Shown: positions 21,385 through 23,964 of the stretch, piece after piece
Layout of the letters: each line of letters starts with the position of its first letter
How positions within the stretch are numbered: the stretch's first letter is position 1
DNA from: an uncultured Collinsella sp.
GTDB lineage: Bacteria > Actinomycetota > Coriobacteriia > Coriobacteriales > Coriobacteriaceae
Reading direction: 5' to 3'
DNA length: 23,964 nucleotides
NCBI GenBank assembly: GCA_902461085.1
Contig: CABPWH010000028.1
Span: 1 to 23,964 of the forward strand
Program-made: the position numbers and the translations under genes
The notes under the pieces: generated by a model
The model's database searches: none
What the model was told of the DNA's origin: nothing
The model's input: the letters and a program-made list of their open reading frames with translations, nothing else

Positions 21385-23943
21385 CTACTCGGTACGGGCA
21401 ACCTGGTCGATGCGGTAACCCTCGATCTGGTCTCCGAGCTTGATGTCCTGGAAGTTCTCCAGGCCAATGCCGCCCTCGGAACCGCTCTTGAGGCTCTTGG
21501 CCTCATCCTTGTAGTGGCGCATCGAGGCGATCTTGCCGTTGAAGACCACGATGCCGTCGCGCACCAGACGCACGGAATCGGTCGCGGCGATCTCGCCCTC
21601 TTCGACGCGGACACCGGCGGCGATACCGACTTTGGGCACCTTGAAGGTGTCCAGGACAGTCGCGGTACCCGTGGCGACCTCGACCTCGGTGGGCTTGAGC
21701 ATGCCGATACGGGCGGCGTCAAGCTCCTCGAGGCACTTGTAGATGACGTCGTAGCAACGGATCTCGACGCCCTCGCGCTCGGCGGCGGAGCGGGCCTTAC
21801 CGTCGGGACGGACGCCAAAGCCGATGATGATGGCGTTGGAGGCGTCGGCCAGAACGACGTCGGTCTCGTTGATTGCGCCAACGGCGGAGTGGATCGTGTT
21901 GATGCGAACCTCGGACTGATCCATCTTGTCGAGCGAGTCCTGAAGGGCCTCGATGGAACCCTGGACGTCGGCCTTGATGATCAGGTTGAGCTCCTTGACC
22001 TCGGCGTCAGCGATGGTCTCGAAGAGGTTCTCGAGCGTGACGTGCTTGACGCGGCTCTGCTCCTCGATACGGGCCTTGAGCGAACGCTCATCGGCCAGGG
22101 CGCGTGCCTCGCGCTCATCCTCGAACACGCGGAACTCGTCGCCGGCGTTGGGCACGGACTGCAGGCCCAGAATCTCGACGGCGTCGGAGGGACCGGCCTC
22201 GGTGACGGCGCGGCCCTTGGGGTCGAGCATGGCGCGGACGCGGCCGTAGGTAAGGCCGGCGACCAGCGTATCGCCCACGTGCAGGGTACCGCGGGTCACG
22301 AGCACGGTAGCAACCGAGCCGCGGCCCTTGTCGAGCTTGGCCTCGAGGACGTTGCCGGAGGCAAAGGTGTCCGGGTTGGCCTTGAGCTCGAGCACGTCGG
22401 CCTGGAGCAGCACGGTCTCCAGAAGGTCGTCGATACCGATCTTCTGCTTGGCCGAGATGTTGACGAACATATTCTGTCCGCCCCACTCCTCGGGGATGAC
22501 TCCGTACTCGGTGAGCTCCTGACGCACACGGTCGGGGTTGGCGCCCGGCTTATCGATCTTGTTGACGGCGACGACGATGGGTACGCCGGCGGCCTTGGCG
22601 TGGTTGATCGACTCGACGGTCTGGGGCATGACGCCGTCGTCGGCGGCCACGATCAGAATGACGATGTCGGTCACCTTGGCGCCACGGGCACGCATAGCCG
22701 TAAAGGTGGCGTGGCCCGGGGTATCGATGAAGGTGATCTTGCGGTCGTTGATCATGACCTGCGAAGCGCCGATGGCCTGCGTAATGCCGCCCGCCTCGCC
22801 GGCAGCAACGCCGGTGTGACGGATGGCGTCGAGCAGCGACGTCTTGCCGTGGTCGACGTGGCCCATGACGGTGACGACCGGGGCGCGCGGCTTAAGGTCG
22901 GCGGGATCGTCGTAGAACGAGAAGGTGTTCTCCTCCTCGGGGGTGATGATCTTGATCTGACGACCCAGGTCGTCGGCGACGAGCTCGACGAGGTCGTCGG
23001 ACATGGACTGCGTCATGGTGAGCGGCGTACCAAGCAGGAACAGGCGCTTGATGATGTCGTTGGCCGGAACGTCGAGCGCCTCGGCAAGCTCCTGGACGGT
23101 AACGCCCTGGGAGACCTTGATGGCGTCGAGGTCCTCGGGGTTCACGCCCTGGGCCAGCGCCTCCTCTATCTTGCGCTCCTCCTGAGCCTTGGCAGCCTCG
23201 CGCTCGCGCTTCTCCTTGCGCTTCTTGCGGCGACCGGTGGACTCGCGAGAGGCCTCCTCGACGGCGGCACGAGCCTCCTCGAGCACCTTCTCGCGGCTGT
23301 ACTCCTCGGCCTCGCGAGCCATGCGGCTGTAGTGGTCCTCTTCGTTGTTGTGACTGCCCTTGCGCTTCTTGCCCTTGCCCTGCTTGTCGGGGTTGGGGAA
23401 GTCCATGCCGGCAGCGACGTTGTTGCTGGCGTTGGTGCGATGGCTGTGCGGACGGCTCTCGGAGGCGTTGCGCTCGGAGTTGTTGTCGGAAGCGTTGCGA
23501 TCGTTACGACGGCCACCGCGACGGTCGTTGTTGCCGCCACGACGGTTACCGCGCTCGGCGGCGCGCTCGGCCTTGGCCTTGTCCTCGGCGTCCTTCTTCT
23601 CCTTGAGCACGGTCTCCTGTGCGGCGATCTGGTCGAGCAGCGAACGGAAGCGGGAACCGGAGTCGGAAGCGGGAACGGCGCGGCGCTGGGCCTCGCGGGC
23701 AGCCTCCTCCTTCTCGCGGGCAAGGCGCTCCTGCTCGGCCTTCTTCTTGGCCTCGGCCTCGGCGCGGGCAGCCTCCTCGGCAGCCTGGGCTGCGGCAAAC
23801 TGGCGACGCTCCTCCTCGCGGGCCTTCTCGGCGGCGATGCGCTCGCGCTCGGCCTCGGCGGCGCGAGCGGCCTCCTCGGCGGCAGCTGCCTGCTCCTCGG
23901 CCTGCTTGGCGGCCTCGACTTCCTGGGCGCGGGCCCCGCTCAC
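21385..23943 (-). CDS. infB: Translation initiation factor IF-2, 5' end missing
   Basis: GTPase that brings fMet-tRNA to the 30S subunit. About 850 codons are in the window. In order: a long charged A/E/R-rich coiled region (about 1-130), an RGG/N/R-rich stretch (about 130-170), a KR-rich segment, the second IF2_N-type domain (QGVTVQELAEALDVP), the GTPase with GHVDHGKTS near residue 360, DTPGHATF and NKID, then domains II-IV ending in VARTE. The start is not real: GTG 23943 has no SD and the initial IF2_N domain is absent, so the true start lies beyond the edge. An in-frame TAG at 23959-23961 and about 30 unusual bases there suggest a contig-end artefact. rbfA follows after 11 bp. Confidence 0.94.
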   Translation of the reverse strand: MSGARAQEVEAAKQAEEQAAAAEEAARAAEAERERIAAEKAREEERRQFAAAQAAEEAARAEAEAKKKAEQERLAREKEEAAREAQRRAVPASDSGSRFRSLLDQIAAQETVLKEKKDAEDKAKAERAAERGNRRGGNNDRRGGRRNDRNASDNNSERNASESRPHSHRTNASNNVAAGMDFPNPDKQGKGKKRKGSHNNEEDHYSRMAREAEEYSREKVLEEARAAVEEASRESTGRRKKRKEKREREAAKAQEERKIEEALAQGVNPEDLDAIKVSQGVTVQELAEALDVPANDIIKRLFLLGTPLTMTQSMSDDLVELVADDLGRQIKIITPEEENTFSFYDDPADLKPRAPVVTVMGHVDHGKTSLLDAIRHTGVAAGEAGGITQAIGASQVMINDRKITFIDTPGHATFTAMRARGAKVTDIVILIVAADDGVMPQTVESINHAKAAGVPIVVAVNKIDKPGANPDRVRQELTEYGVIPEEWGGQNMFVNISAKQKIGIDDLLETVLLQADVLELKANPDTFASGNVLEAKLDKGRGSVATVLVTRGTLHVGDTLVAGLTYGRVRAMLDPKGRAVTEAGPSDAVEILGLQSVPNAGDEFRVFEDEREARALADERSLKARIEEQSRVKHVTLENLFETIADAEVKELNLIIKADVQGSIEALQDSLDKMDQSEVRINTIHSAVGAINETDVVLADASNAIIIGFGVRPDGKARSAAEREGVEIRCYDVIYKCLEELDAARIGMLKPTEVEVATGTATVLDTFKVPKVGIAAGVRVEEGEIAATDSVRLVRDGIVVFNGKIASMRHYKDEAKSLKSGSEGGIGLENFQDIKLGDQIEGYRIDQVARTE

Positions 23944-23964
23944 CGAGGCGAGCTTGATCTAGCG
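23935..23964. other. Right-edge segment that does not fit infB (possible contig-end artefact)
   Basis: Beyond the codons for ARAQEVEAAK the infB frame no longer reads as an IF2 linker and meets a TAG stop at 23959-23961 (minus strand). No SD or start-like context is present. As at the left edge, a short unrelated tail is the simplest explanation. Confidence 0.45.

Noticed and set aside
1..23964. CRISPR array, insertion sequence, prophage, toxin-antitoxin or defence genes
   Set aside because: No repeat-spacer pattern, transposase, integrase or recognisable defence domain is present on either strand.

Overview
The window is a GC-rich bacterial chromosome segment that codes almost wall to wall on the minus strand. 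It carries 17 complete protein genes, two truncated ones (ffh at the left edge, infB at the right) and two tRNA genes. Gene order and protein character point to a Coriobacteriia member of the Actinomycetota, most likely a Collinsella-like gut bacterium. This is recognition by eye, not a database result. There is no phage, insertion sequence, CRISPR array or defence locus. The content is core housekeeping.

Read in the direction of transcription (right to left), four units can be proposed. (1) infB-rbfA-nrnA-truB-ribF-dnaG-rpoD, 23964 to 14420, ends at an intrinsic terminator at 14375-14410. It joins a translation-initiation/ribosome-maturation cluster to primase and the housekeeping sigma factor. 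Most junctions are overlapping or only 11-15 bp wide; the one wide gap, before rpoD, may hold a promoter. (2) Two identical tRNA-Asn(GTT) genes have their own TATAAT promoter and terminator. (3) asp23-fakA-recG-rsmD-coaD-sepIVA-like-DUF177-rpmF runs from 13870 to 7130 and ends at a terminator at 7060-7089. (4) plsX-acpP-rnc-smc-ftsY-ffh runs from 7041 to the left edge.

Functionally the window covers translation (IF2, RbfA, TruB, RsmD, L32, tRNA-Asn), RNA processing (RNase III, NrnA), replication, repair and chromosome structure (DnaG, RecG, SMC), transcription (SigA), cofactors (FAD/FMN by RibF, CoA by CoaD), acyl-phosphate phospholipid precursors (FakA, PlsX, ACP), co-translational secretion (FtsY, Ffh) and probably cell division (a SepIVA-like coiled-coil protein). 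CoaD makes the CoA that donates the ACP prosthetic group. FakA and PlsX both make acyl-phosphate.

No new multi-gene system is visible. The points most worth a second look are: the small coiled-coil gene in the position of mycobacterial SepIVA; a terminator placed only 18 nt before the plsX start codon; a shared [C/G]TCAAC-N15-TA[G/T]A[A/T][T/C] motif before acpP, asp23 and rpoD; a palindrome plus 11-bp tandem repeat between rpoD and the tRNAs; and both window ends, where about 30 bases stop matching the expected protein, as at chimeric contig ends.
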